A stretch of DNA of 64,000 bases from Thermoleophilaceae bacterium (GTDB lineage Bacteria; Actinomycetota; Thermoleophilia; Solirubrobacterales; Thermoleophilaceae), in the NCBI GenBank assembly GCA_030448005.1, contig JAUJNT010000001.1, positions 414,495 through 478,494 on the forward strand. The letters run 5' to 3'. This document shows positions 1 through 7,719 of this stretch, piece after piece. The translations under genes and the position numbers were made by a program. A model generated the notes under the pieces. It was not told the DNA's origin and made no database searches. It saw only the letters and a list, made by a program, of their open reading frames with translations. The first letter of the stretch is position 1; each line of letters opens with the position of its first letter.

Positions 1-25
1 CAAGAGAACCCCTGCTACTGACGGG

Positions 26-46
26 AAACTTGCAGCAGGCAAGTTT
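26..46. terminator. Small hairpin downstream of rpsG
   Basis: AAACTTGC and GCAAGTTT form an 8-bp stem around the loop AGCAG. It lies about 45 bp beyond the rpsG stop on the minus strand. A short T-run flanks it on the plus side only, so its direction and function as a terminator are uncertain. Confidence 0.35.
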
Positions 47-91
47 TGGTGCAGCCCAGACGCGCGCGGGCGGCGCTCTTAGGTACTGCGG

Positions 92-562
92 TTACCAGCG
101 GTAATGCGCAAACGCCTTATTGGCCTGAGCCATGCGGTAGATGTCGTCCTTGCGCTTGTAGGCAAGGCCCTGTTGGGATCCCGCGTCCAACAGCTCGTTG
201 GCCAGCCGCTCGGACATCGTCTTCTCGCGCCGGCGCCGGGCGAACTCGACGAGCCAGCGCACTGCCAGGGTGCGCGCACGACGTGAGGGGACCTCGACCG
301 GCACCTGGTAGGTCGCGCCTCCGACACGGCGGGAGCGAACCTCGAGCACCGGGGTGAGGCTCTTGATCGAGTTCTCGAGGGCGGTGACGGGCTCCTCGCT
401 CGTCTTGCGCGCGAGCACCTCGAGCGCGTCATAGACGATCTTCTCGGCAGTCGACTTCTTTCCGTCGACCATCACCTTGTTGATCACCTGCTGAACGAGC
501 TGGGACTGGTGAATGGCGTCCGGGTCGAGGGGGCGCGCCCCTGCTGCCGCGCGGCGTGGCAT
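92..562 (-). CDS. rpsG: 30S ribosomal protein S7
   Basis: S7 nucleates assembly of the 30S head and contacts 16S rRNA and tRNA at the decoding centre. The 156-residue product has the normal length and full-length S7 similarity: an N-terminal [20 protein letters not shown]-type segment, the central [11 protein letters not shown] motif, and a C-terminal helix ending near [14 protein letters not shown]. It starts 4 bp after the rpsL stop, so the two are certainly co-transcribed. In most bacteria fusA would follow; here the window edge is reached with about 90 bp of non-coding sequence. Confidence 0.97.
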   Translation of the reverse strand: MPRRAAAGARPLDPDAIHQSQLVQQVINKVMVDGKKSTAEKIVYDALEVLARKTSEEPVTALENSIKSLTPVLEVRSRRVGGATYQVPVEVPSRRARTLAVRWLVEFARRRREKTMSERLANELLDAGSQQGLAYKRKDDIYRMAQANKAFAHYRW

Positions 563-566
563 CCGG

Positions 567-962
567 CTACTTGGCCTTGGCCCCGTATTGGGACCGTGCC
601 TTCTTGCGTTCGGTGACGCCGGCGGCGTCTAGCGTGCCGCGAACCACCTTGTAGCGCACGCCCGGGAGGTCCTTGACGCGACCGCCACGGATCAGGACCA
701 CGGAGTGCTCCTGCAGGTTGTGGCCCTCACCCGGGATGTAGGAGGTGACCTCCATGCCGTTGGTCAGCCGAACGCGGGCGACCTTGCGAAGCGCGGAGTT
801 GGGCTTCTTGGGGGTCGTCGTATACACGCGCGTGCATACCCCACGGCGCTGCGGCGCGGCGATCCGCTTCTTGCGGCCCTGCCCGGACTTGAGGCCCGGA
901 GTGGCCACCTTCTTATTGGGCTTGGTACGCCCCTTGCGGATCAGCTGATTGATGCTCGGCAT
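567..962 (-). CDS. rpsL: 30S ribosomal protein S12
   Basis: S12 is a 30S decoding-centre protein that controls translational accuracy and is the target of streptomycin-resistance mutations. I chose the ATG at 962, which gives [12 protein letters not shown], the canonical S12 start. An in-frame start 12 bp upstream would add only MRGR. The product has 131 residues and contains the conserved [18 protein letters not shown] and [17 protein letters not shown] blocks. Lysines 43 and 88 (E. coli numbering region) look wild type. It precedes rpsG as in the usual str operon, but rpoC is about 30 kb away instead of immediately upstream. Confidence 0.96.
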   Translation of the reverse strand: MPSINQLIRKGRTKPNKKVATPGLKSGQGRKKRIAAPQRRGVCTRVYTTTPKKPNSALRKVARVRLTNGMEVTSYIPGEGHNLQEHSVVLIRGGRVKDLPGVRYKVVRGTLDAAGVTERKKARSQYGAKAK

Positions 963-1010
963 GCGGCCGCGCATCCTAGCAGCGGCCGGCCGACCGAAGC
1001 GGAGAGGACC

Positions 1011-1601
1011 TTACCCCTCCGGGACCGACAGCGCCTCCGCTGGGAGTGCCTCCTCGCACGCACGCACGAAGAAGCCGTAGATCCAGGGACGCTTCAGCTC
1101 CGCCGGATCGTCGACAGGCCCCTGCTCCGGGTCGCGCTGCAGGTGCGAGCCGATCGACCTGCGGGCGAGGAAGTGGCGCACGTGGCCGCCGGGGCCCGGC
1201 ACGCGCCAGCTCCAGGCGTGCTCGTCGTCCACGTCCGGCTTGTCAAGCGGCTCCACCTTTGCGATCTCCGTGCAGACGCTCACGATGGCATCCGACCAAT
1301 CGGAGGTCTTCGAGAAGCGCTCCTCCAGGAGCTCGGGAATCCAGTCGGCAACACTCTGAGCCGGCTCGAAGATCTCGGCCTCTATTACGCGCGTGAAGTA
1401 ACCTGCCCGGCGCAGGCCTCGATCGACCGCCGGATACTTCGTAGCCACGACGAGCTGCTCGCGCGAGTCCAGCACCGGAAGGATCTCATCCGGTGGCTCG
1501 GTCAGGAGGCGTTCCTCCACAAGGTCGTGCACCCTCTCGACCAGCGTGTCCAGGATGACGTTGGTCTTGACGGGGAAGAGGCGGCTGCGATCGACGCTCA
1601 T
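1011..1601 (-). CDS. Hypothetical protein upstream of rpsL
   Basis: I do not recognise this 196-residue protein. It is acidic and soluble-looking, has no signal peptide or membrane segment, and has Trp/Pro-rich stretches (SWRVPGPGGH, RPWIYGFF). I used the ATG at 1601; a GTG at 1607 is in frame just before it and equally possible. The gene ends 48 bp before the rpsL start on the same strand, so it may be co-transcribed with rpsL-rpsG. It diverges from the hydrogenase operon. Its position between an accessory tract and the ribosomal block makes the function unguessable from context. Confidence 0.7.
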   Translation of the reverse strand: MSVDRSRLFPVKTNVILDTLVERVHDLVEERLLTEPPDEILPVLDSREQLVVATKYPAVDRGLRRAGYFTRVIEAEIFEPAQSVADWIPELLEERFSKTSDWSDAIVSVCTEIAKVEPLDKPDVDDEHAWSWRVPGPGGHVRHFLARRSIGSHLQRDPEQGPVDDPAELKRPWIYGFFVRACEEALPAEALSVPEG

Positions 1602-1607
1602 GGTCAC

Positions 1608-1731
1608 ACGCTACCCAGGCAGGGGTGGTTTAGCAGTTACGCGCCCATGTTCCCGTTTGGCACCGCAATGGAGGCCCGTATATGTACGATACACACAGCA
1701 GCCCACCAGACCGGGAGGAGACGCACAGCCC
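1608..1731. promoter_or_regulatory. Divergent intergenic region upstream of the hydrogenase operon
   Basis: This 124-bp gap separates a minus-strand gene from the hydrogenase small-subunit gene and must hold the hydrogenase promoter. It contains an A/T-rich imperfect palindrome, GTATATGTACGATAC (1678-1692), unusual in such GC-rich DNA. A GGGAGGAG ribosome-binding site (1713-1720) lies 11 nt before the ATG at 1732. I cannot assign -10/-35 elements with confidence. Confidence 0.45.
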
Positions 1732-3024
1732 ATGGCGTATCAACGTACGGGGTTCGGGGAGGACATGAAGCTTCAGACGGTCCCCAACGCGGGGGCGGTC
1801 TTCGGCGCCAATGCGCCCATCGGACTCGGAGGTCTGGGCGGTAGCCCGGACGGTCCCCTCAACATCGTCCACGTCTTCTGGATCGCGGGAATGAGCTGCG
1901 ACGGCTGCTCGATCGCCGCCACGGCCGCTACCAACCCCTCGGTCGAGGATCTGCTGCTCGGACGAATTCCGAACCTGCCGAAGGTGGTGCTCCACCACCC
2001 GGTGCTGAACCCCGGCGCGGGCACCGAGCTCATGCGCCCGATGAAGGCGGCCGTGAACGGCGAGCTCGGCGCTCCGTACGTCGTCGTGCTCGAGGGCTCG
2101 GTCCCCGATGATCAGGCGTTCCCCACGGACGACGGCTACTTCTCCGCGATGGGCGGGGGCGGGTTCGACCCGGACACGGAGACCGATCAGCCCAACCGCG
2201 TCACCGACTGGCTCTGGAAGCTCGCGCCCGGCGCGGCGGCCTACGTGGCGATCGGAACCTGCGCAACCTGGGGCGGGATTCCGGCGGCTGCCGGCAACAT
2301 CACCGGCTCGATGAGCCTGATGGACTATCTGGGCAAGGATTACCGCTCGGCCCTCGGCGTCCCGGTGGTCAACGTTCCTGGGTGCTCACCGGTGGGCGAC
2401 AACTTCATCGACGTCGTCCAGGCGGTGCTCCTGTTCCTCCAGGGGATCGCGCCGCTGCCGAAGTTCGACGATCTCGGTCGTCCGGCGTGGCTCTTCACCG
2501 AGACGGTGCACCGTCACTGTCCGAAGGCCGGCTACTACGAGGAGGGCGTCTTCGCCGAGGAGCCGGGTGACAACCAGTGCCTCGTCGAGATCGGCTGCTG
2601 GGGCCCGGTGGTGCAGTGCAACATCGTCGAGCGCGGCGCCATCAACCACATGGGCGGCTGCATGGTCGCCGGTGCGGCCTGCATCGGCTGCACGATGCCG
2701 GGATTCCCCGACAAGTACTCTCCGTTCTACAAGGCACCGCCAGGCTCGGCCATCTCCGGAGGCATGTCGAAGATGTACGGCGGTGCCATCCGCCGGCTTC
2801 GCAGGCTCTCGATGAGAAAGCTGAACCGCGAGCCGCTGTGGGACAAGACCGGAGAGGTCCCCAGTCCGTGGGCCGAGAAGCACAAGAAGCCCACCGGAAC
2901 CGACAAGACGATGAGCTTCTTCTACAAGAAGCTCCAGTACAACAACTCTGTGAACCAGGCCAAGCGCAACAAGAAGCAGCCGATTCCGCAGAGCCGCGAC
3001 ATCCTGAGCCAAAAGGGACTCTAG
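1732..3024 (+). CDS. hhyS: [NiFe]-hydrogenase small subunit, group 1h (actinobacterial high-affinity type)
   Basis: This is the electron-transfer subunit of an H2-uptake hydrogenase, carrying three Fe-S clusters from the active site to the surface. The 430-residue product has the N-terminal CDGC motif, GTCATWGG, PGCSP, and the cluster-binding CPKAGYYEEG, GCWGPVVQC and CIGCTMPGFPDKYSPF motifs. There is no Tat signal peptide, as expected for group 1h/5 enzymes. That family is known for an O2-tolerant enzyme with a 3Cys-1Asp proximal cluster; the Asp in CDGC is a candidate ligand, which is inference. The ATG at 1732 follows GGGAGGAG. An in-frame extension to 1546 would run into the divergent neighbour and is rejected. 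It is the first gene of a seven-gene operon. Confidence 0.95.
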   Translation: MAYQRTGFGEDMKLQTVPNAGAVFGANAPIGLGGLGGSPDGPLNIVHVFWIAGMSCDGCSIAATAATNPSVEDLLLGRIPNLPKVVLHHPVLNPGAGTELMRPMKAAVNGELGAPYVVVLEGSVPDDQAFPTDDGYFSAMGGGGFDPDTETDQPNRVTDWLWKLAPGAAAYVAIGTCATWGGIPAAAGNITGSMSLMDYLGKDYRSALGVPVVNVPGCSPVGDNFIDVVQAVLLFLQGIAPLPKFDDLGRPAWLFTETVHRHCPKAGYYEEGVFAEEPGDNQCLVEIGCWGPVVQCNIVERGAINHMGGCMVAGAACIGCTMPGFPDKYSPFYKAPPGSAISGGMSKMYGGAIRRLRRLSMRKLNREPLWDKTGEVPSPWAEKHKKPTGTDKTMSFFYKKLQYNNSVNQAKRNKKQPIPQSRDILSQKGL

Positions 3025-3083
3025 CCTTGTCCAAAATCGACATCTTGAGAGATCGGGTTAGATCCCGGGAGGAGCTGTAACCA

Positions 3084-5006
3084 ATGTGCTTCAAGAACCT
3101 GCCCATCGAGTTCGACAGTGCGGGTAACGCGACGCTGAAGCCCGGCGCCGCAGACCCGTACCTGTACACGGAGACGCCGGTCCAGACGCCGATCGAGGAC
3201 GACCCCGAGAAGATGCGGGAGTTGCTCGAGCGCAACGGTCACGTCCGTCGCGTCGACTTCGACCCCGTGACCCGTGTCGCGGGGGCGCTGGCCTTCCACA
3301 CGGTGGTCGACCTCGACAACCGCGAGGTGCTCGAGACGGCCTCGATGGCCACGCTCTTCCGTGGCTACGAGATCATCCTCCAGGGCCGGGATCCGCGTGA
3401 TGCGATCTTCATCTCGAGCCGCGCCTGCGGTGTGTGCGGTGGCGTCCACGCCAACGCCTCGGCGCTCGCGATCGAGATGGCCTTCGGCATCTCGCCGCCC
3501 CCGATGGGGGTCGTTGCCCGCAACCTGCTGCAGGCGATCGAGTACCTGTACGACCACCCGATCCACCTGTCGCTGCTGGCCGGCCCGGACTTCTCCGAGC
3601 CCGCGATGCGCGACACGAACCCGGAGATCTGGGAGAAGGCCCTGAGCACGCGCGTCAAGGGACGCGCCACGCACGGCTACGAGTTCATGTCGGAGATCAT
3701 GACCGACCTGACTCCGCTCACCGGCAAGCTCTACCTCGAGGGGCTGCACTACACCCGCGTCGCCCGTGAGGCCTACGTGCTGATCGGCGGCAAGTTCCCG
3801 CACCCCCAGACGGTGGTGCCGGGCGGGGTGAGCACCACGATTGACACCTCCGATCTCAACGAGATCATGCTGCGGATGGTGCAGTACTTCGATTACGGTC
3901 GGAAGACGATCGCGATCTGGAACGACATCTGCGACTTCTTCTACGAGGTCAACCCGAAGTACCGCGACATCGGCACGCGACCGAAGAGCATGCTCGAGCC
4001 GGGGCAGTGGGATGACCCCTACGCCTACGACGGCACCTACGAGAACGCCGATGACTGGGCCCGCGAGCGGTGGGCTCCCCCGGGAGTGATCGTCGACGGC
4101 GAGCTGGTCACCACGAGCGTGAAGATGCTCAATGCAGGCGTCGAGGAGTTCGTCGAGCACGCCTTCTACGAGGAGTGGGTCGGCACGACCGGCGGTCCCA
4201 GCGGAAGCTATCCGTTCCCGACCGACCCGTCGGGCAACCCGCTGTCGCCGTACCACCCCTGGAACAAGCAGACGATCCCGAAGCCGGGTGGGACCAGCTG
4301 GAAGGAGAAGTACTCCTGGTCCACGGCTCCGCGGTGGGATCGCCAGGCGATGGAGACCGGGGCCTATGCCCGCATCTGGGCAGCCGCGCAGGCACCGGAG
4401 TTCTCACACGCGCGTTTCATCGAGCCGACCGGGAAGAGCCTCAAGGTGGACCTCCCGAAGGCGGAGCTTCCCAACGACCTGGTCGAGTGGAAGGTTCCGG
4501 AGACGTGGGGCGCGTTCGAGCGCAACCGTGGTCGCGCCTACTGCATCATGTACACGGCCGCGATCGCCTATGACAACCTGCTCATCGCGTACGATCTGCT
4601 GCGAAAGGGCGGGCCGGACGCCAGGATGTCGGTGCCGTACAAGGTCCCGAAGGACCACCGCATCGGCGTCGGGCTCTGGAGCGCGGGACGCGGGTACCTC
4701 ACGCATCACCTCGAGATGGACAACGGCGTGCTGGAGAACTACCAGATCCTCACGCCCTCCACGTGGATGGCCTCGCCGAAGGATCCCTTCGGCAACCCTG
4801 GCCCCTACGAAGAGGCCGTGATGGCCACGCCGCTGCTCGAGAACTACGAGAAGCCGGAGGACTTCAAGGGCATCGACGTGCTCCGTGCCCTCCGCAGCTT
4901 CGACCCCTGCATGCCGTGCACCACGCACATCCACACGGACGAGCGCACCATCTCGCGCGAGGTCGTGACGTGTGCATGCGGGGCAGAGGGCAACCACGCA
5001 CACTGA
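3084..5006 (+). CDS. hhyL: [NiFe]-hydrogenase large (catalytic) subunit, group 1h
   Basis: This subunit carries the Ni-Fe(CN)2CO site that oxidises H2. Both cysteine pairs are present: the L1 motif RACGVCGGVH (Cys115, Cys118) and the L2 motif DPCMPCTTH (Cys609, Cys612, His615). The 640-residue protein continues 25 residues past His615 in a tail containing VTCACGAEGNHAH; by analogy a maturation endopeptidase would cleave after the histidine. The start ATG follows GGGAGGAG at about 3067. It lies 59 bp after the small-subunit gene. All four ligands are Cys, so this is not a NiFeSe enzyme. In relatives it scavenges atmospheric H2 during starvation. Confidence 0.95.
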   Translation: MCFKNLPIEFDSAGNATLKPGAADPYLYTETPVQTPIEDDPEKMRELLERNGHVRRVDFDPVTRVAGALAFHTVVDLDNREVLETASMATLFRGYEIILQGRDPRDAIFISSRACGVCGGVHANASALAIEMAFGISPPPMGVVARNLLQAIEYLYDHPIHLSLLAGPDFSEPAMRDTNPEIWEKALSTRVKGRATHGYEFMSEIMTDLTPLTGKLYLEGLHYTRVAREAYVLIGGKFPHPQTVVPGGVSTTIDTSDLNEIMLRMVQYFDYGRKTIAIWNDICDFFYEVNPKYRDIGTRPKSMLEPGQWDDPYAYDGTYENADDWARERWAPPGVIVDGELVTTSVKMLNAGVEEFVEHAFYEEWVGTTGGPSGSYPFPTDPSGNPLSPYHPWNKQTIPKPGGTSWKEKYSWSTAPRWDRQAMETGAYARIWAAAQAPEFSHARFIEPTGKSLKVDLPKAELPNDLVEWKVPETWGAFERNRGRAYCIMYTAAIAYDNLLIAYDLLRKGGPDARMSVPYKVPKDHRIGVGLWSAGRGYLTHHLEMDNGVLENYQILTPSTWMASPKDPFGNPGPYEEAVMATPLLENYEKPEDFKGIDVLRALRSFDPCMPCTTHIHTDERTISREVVTCACGAEGNHAH

Positions 5007-5053
5007 GCAGTTCGGAGAAGGTCACCGAGGCAGGAAGCGCCGCCGGCCAGGAC

Positions 5054-5527
5054 ATGCGTGTTCTGGTCGGCGGCGTGGGCTACCGCTTCCTGCGCGATAA
5101 CGCGCTCGGGGTGTATATATCCGACAGCTTCGCGGGGCGGGTCAGCAATGGCGTCGAAGTCGAGGATCTGGGCTACCACCCGATCGGTTTCACGCAGAAC
5201 CTGCAGGACCGCCCCACTTACGATCGCATCATCCTGGTAGCGGCGATTGCCAGGGGGCGGGAGCCGGGCACCGTGAAGGCGTATCGTTGGGACCATGAAC
5301 TGCCACCTGCCGAAGAGATTCAGGATCGGGTCTCCGAGTCGGTGACGGGCGTGATCTCCCTGGACAACCTGCTGATCGTGACCGAGGCCTTCGGGGCCTT
5401 CCCGGAGGACGTCTGGGTGGTCGAGGTAGAGCCGGCGGACGAGAGCTGGGGCGATGGCTTCAGCCCCGAGATACAAGCAAGACTTCCCGAGATCGAAGAG
5501 ACTGTATGGAATTTGACCAAGCCATAA
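5054..5527 (+). CDS. HybD-like hydrogenase maturation protease homologue lacking metal ligands
   Basis: The 157-residue protein has the M52/HybD fold signature at both ends: N-terminal VLVGGVGYRFLRDNALGV, then LGYHPIG, YDRIILVAAI and a C-terminal FSPEIQ segment. The three residues that bind nickel in HybD (Glu16, Asp62, His93) appear replaced. Glu16 becomes Asn in DNALG, Asp62 becomes Ala in LVAAI, and no His occupies the third position. It is therefore probably not a peptidase and may be a scaffold or carrier for hydrogenase maturation. The start at ATG 5054 is the only plausible one between the hhyL stop and the conserved glycine motif. It overlaps the next gene by 22 bp. A true protease follows two genes downstream. 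Confidence 0.75.
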   Translation: MRVLVGGVGYRFLRDNALGVYISDSFAGRVSNGVEVEDLGYHPIGFTQNLQDRPTYDRIILVAAIARGREPGTVKAYRWDHELPPAEEIQDRVSESVTGVISLDNLLIVTEAFGAFPEDVWVVEVEPADESWGDGFSPEIQARLPEIEETVWNLTKP

Positions 5528-6348
5528 AGGAGCTCGAGACCCTCATCGGGACGCTCGAACGCGACGAGGACGACCGTGCTTTGCTTCTGCTCCAGCTCGT
5601 CGATGCGATTCACCGCCCCGGGCTCGAGTTGATCGCCTCTGGAGACCTCGAGCATCCGATGGCACAGGCACTCTTGGGGATGTACGACCTTGCCCCCGTC
5701 GAGGAGCACATCCAGGTCGAGGAGATACTCGACGAGGTGCGCCCCTACATCGAGTCCCACGGCGGCGACCTGGAGTTGCTCGACGTGGACGACGGAGTGG
5801 TGCACGTGCGGTTGAGCGGCTCGTGCAGCGGGTGTGCCGCATCGGCGATCACCCTGCGGCGCGGTGTCGAGGACGCCCTGCGCGAGAAGTATGAGAACTT
5901 CAAGGAGGTCGTGCCCCACGAGGCGGAGGGCGCCGAGGCCGAGACCAGTGGAGCCAACGGCGGTCCACAGCTGCTTCAGATCGAGGGCCTTAATGACCAG
6001 CAGCCGAAGCGCAAGCTAAATCGGCCTGTCTTCGAGGACGCCGGCTCCATCGAGGACCTCGCGTCCGGCGAGATGAAGCCCGTCGAGGTCGACGGTGCAT
6101 CGGTGCTCATCGTGAACATCGACGGTGAGCCCTACGCCTTCAAGAACAGCTGCCCGATGGACGACCGCGGGCTGCCTCTCGACGGCGGCCGTCTCTCCGG
6201 CAAGGTGCTGGTGTGCCCGTGGCACAACTGCGGCTATGACGCGCGCTCCGGCAAGCGGGCGGACGACGAGCCCGACAAGCCGGATCTGGCCGTCGTGCCG
6301 ATCGCGCTGAGGGACGGCAAACTCCAGGTCGCGGTGAACGTAGCGTGA
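5506..6348 (+). CDS. hhyE: NifU-domain/Rieske-domain iron-sulfur protein of the hydrogenase cluster (HhyE-like)
   Basis: This is a probable electron-transfer partner linking the hydrogenase to the respiratory chain; HhyE is the name used for the mycobacterial counterpart. The 280 residues comprise an N-terminal helical region (1-65), a NifU C-terminal-type domain (about 66-125, with SCSGCAAS as the CxxC Fe-S motif), an acidic linker, and a Rieske-like domain (about 165-280). The Rieske domain has CPWH (Cys237, His240), but the first motif reads CPM, so the usual first histidine is Met218. An extra Cys242 follows. It overlaps both neighbours, by 22 bp upstream and by GTGA downstream. Gene symbol by context, not by search. 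Confidence 0.85.
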   Translation: MEFDQAIKELETLIGTLERDEDDRALLLLQLVDAIHRPGLELIASGDLEHPMAQALLGMYDLAPVEEHIQVEEILDEVRPYIESHGGDLELLDVDDGVVHVRLSGSCSGCAASAITLRRGVEDALREKYENFKEVVPHEAEGAEAETSGANGGPQLLQIEGLNDQQPKRKLNRPVFEDAGSIEDLASGEMKPVEVDGASVLIVNIDGEPYAFKNSCPMDDRGLPLDGGRLSGKVLVCPWHNCGYDARSGKRADDEPDKPDLAVVPIALRDGKLQVAVNVA

Positions 6349-6833
6349 GCCTTGCCGCCCCCGAGCCGATCGTTCGGTCCCAGCGCATTCTCGTGGCCGG
6401 GGTCGGCAACGTGCTCCGGGGCGACGACGGTTTCGGGCCCGCCGTTACCGAGCTCTTGAAAGATCTGCCGGAGGGAGCCGAGGTCATCGAGACGGGAATC
6501 GGCGGCGTGGCGCTGCTTCAGGAGCTGATGGCGGGCTGCACCGGGCTTATCCTGATTGACGCGGTGGAGCGCAATGCCCCCCCGGGTACCGTCTTCCTCA
6601 TCACGCCGGAGGTCATGGAGGGTGAGCACGTTCCCGACGTCCACCTGGCAAACCCCGACCGTGTTCTGTCGATGGCCAAGACGATGGGTGTGCTGCCCGA
6701 CCGGGTGATGATCGTCGGCTGCCAGCCGGCCGACAACATGGAGGAGCTCGACCAAGGGCTGTCCCCTCAGGTCCAGCGGGCGCTAGCGGTTGCCGTAGCT
6801 AAGATCGAGGAGACGGTCAATGCCTGGCTTTGA
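6345..6833 (+). CDS. Hydrogenase maturation endopeptidase (HybD/HyaD family, M52)
   Basis: This nickel-dependent endopeptidase removes the C-terminal tail of the hydrogenase large subunit after Ni insertion. The 162-residue protein has the family motifs with metal ligands intact: GVGNVLRGDDGFGP (acidic residue at the Glu16 position), LILIDAVE (Asp62 equivalent) and a histidine in PDVHLANPD (His93 equivalent). The GTG start at 6345 overlaps the upstream TGA as GTGA, and the gene overlaps the next one by 14 bp. Its substrate is presumably the tail of the 3084-5006 product. It is the catalytically competent partner of the degenerate homologue at 5054. Confidence 0.92.
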   Translation: MSLAAPEPIVRSQRILVAGVGNVLRGDDGFGPAVTELLKDLPEGAEVIETGIGGVALLQELMAGCTGLILIDAVERNAPPGTVFLITPEVMEGEHVPDVHLANPDRVLSMAKTMGVLPDRVMIVGCQPADNMEELDQGLSPQVQRALAVAVAKIEETVNAWL

Positions 6834-7719
6834 CAGCATCGACACCCTACGCACCGGCCTCACCCGTGAGCGCTACTTGGTGGATGAGGGCCTTGCCACG
6901 GTCGTGTTCCTGGCCCTGCGCCTGAAGAAGCCGCTGCTGGTCGAGGGCGAGCCCGGCGTAGGCAAGACTGAGCTGGCCAAGACGCTTGCCTCCGCCCTGG
7001 GTGCCCCCCTTATCCGACTTCAGTGCTACGAGGGCATCGACGTTCACCACGCCCTCTATGATTGGGACTACCCGCGCCAGCTCCTACAGCTCCGCGCGGG
7101 CGGCTCGGCACCTCTGTACTCGGAGGAGTTCCTGGTTCGCAGGCCTCTCCTCGAGGCGCTCGCACAACCCGGGGCCGTGCTCCTCATCGATGAGCTCGAC
7201 CGCGCAGACGACGAGTTCGAGGCGTTCCTGCTCGAGTTCCTCTCCGACTTCCAAGTCACCATTCCCGAAGTCGGAGTGATGCGGGCGGAGGAGCCGCCCA
7301 CGGTGATTATCACCTCCAACCGCACGCGCGATCTTCATGAGGCGCTCAAGCGCCGCTGCCTCTACCACTGGATCGACCACCCCGGGCTCAAGCGCGAGGT
7401 GGCGATCGCCCAGGCCCGGCTCCCCCATGTGAGCGAGCGGCTCGCTGGACAGGTGTGCGCCTTCGTTCAGGATCTGCGCTGGCTCGACCTCTACCGCTCA
7501 CCGGGCGTGGGCGAGACCCTGGATTGGGCAGAGGCCTTCCATGTGCTCGGTCGCGACAGCATCGACTCCGCCACGGCCGAAAGGACGCTGGGGACGCTCC
7601 TCAAGGAGCGCGACGACCTCGAGCGCGTCCGCCAGCAAGGGCTCGACGCCCGCATCCAGCAGGCAGAGGACCTGGCCGGGAAGCTCCGCGACCACGGGGG
7701 GGCCGATGGAGCCCGTTGA
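6820..7719 (+). CDS. MoxR-family AAA+ ATPase (CoxD-like)
   Basis: This is a chaperone-type AAA+ ATPase that works with VWA-domain partners to mature metal cofactor or multi-subunit enzymes. The 299-residue protein has Walker A GEPGVGKTE (about residue 45), Walker B AVLLIDELDRAD and sensor 1 TSNRTRDLHEALKRRC. It overlaps the protease gene upstream and the VWA gene downstream by 14 bp each, so it is translated as part of the hydrogenase operon. MoxR-VWA pairs (CoxD-CoxE) are known from aerobic CO dehydrogenase clusters. No cox structural genes lie here, so I infer a role in hydrogenase assembly. Confidence 0.88.
   Translation: MPGFDSIDTLRTGLTRERYLVDEGLATVVFLALRLKKPLLVEGEPGVGKTELAKTLASALGAPLIRLQCYEGIDVHHALYDWDYPRQLLQLRAGGSAPLYSEEFLVRRPLLEALAQPGAVLLIDELDRADDEFEAFLLEFLSDFQVTIPEVGVMRAEEPPTVIITSNRTRDLHEALKRRCLYHWIDHPGLKREVAIAQARLPHVSERLAGQVCAFVQDLRWLDLYRSPGVGETLDWAEAFHVLGRDSIDSATAERTLGTLLKERDDLERVRQQGLDARIQQAEDLAGKLRDHGGADGAR

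Noticed and set aside
1546-1731. Upstream in-frame extension of the hydrogenase small subunit
   Set aside because: It overlaps the start of the divergent gene, is Arg/Pro-rich, and the ATG at 1732 has a good ribosome-binding site.
705-1844. Plus-strand open frame across rpsL and the divergent gene
   Set aside because: It runs antisense through rpsL and into the hydrogenase promoter, with an Arg/His-rich composition typical of shadow frames.
4908-4919. Possible selenocysteine in the hydrogenase active site (NiFeSe type)
   Set aside because: Both L2 ligands are encoded by TGC, so it is an ordinary all-Cys NiFe enzyme.
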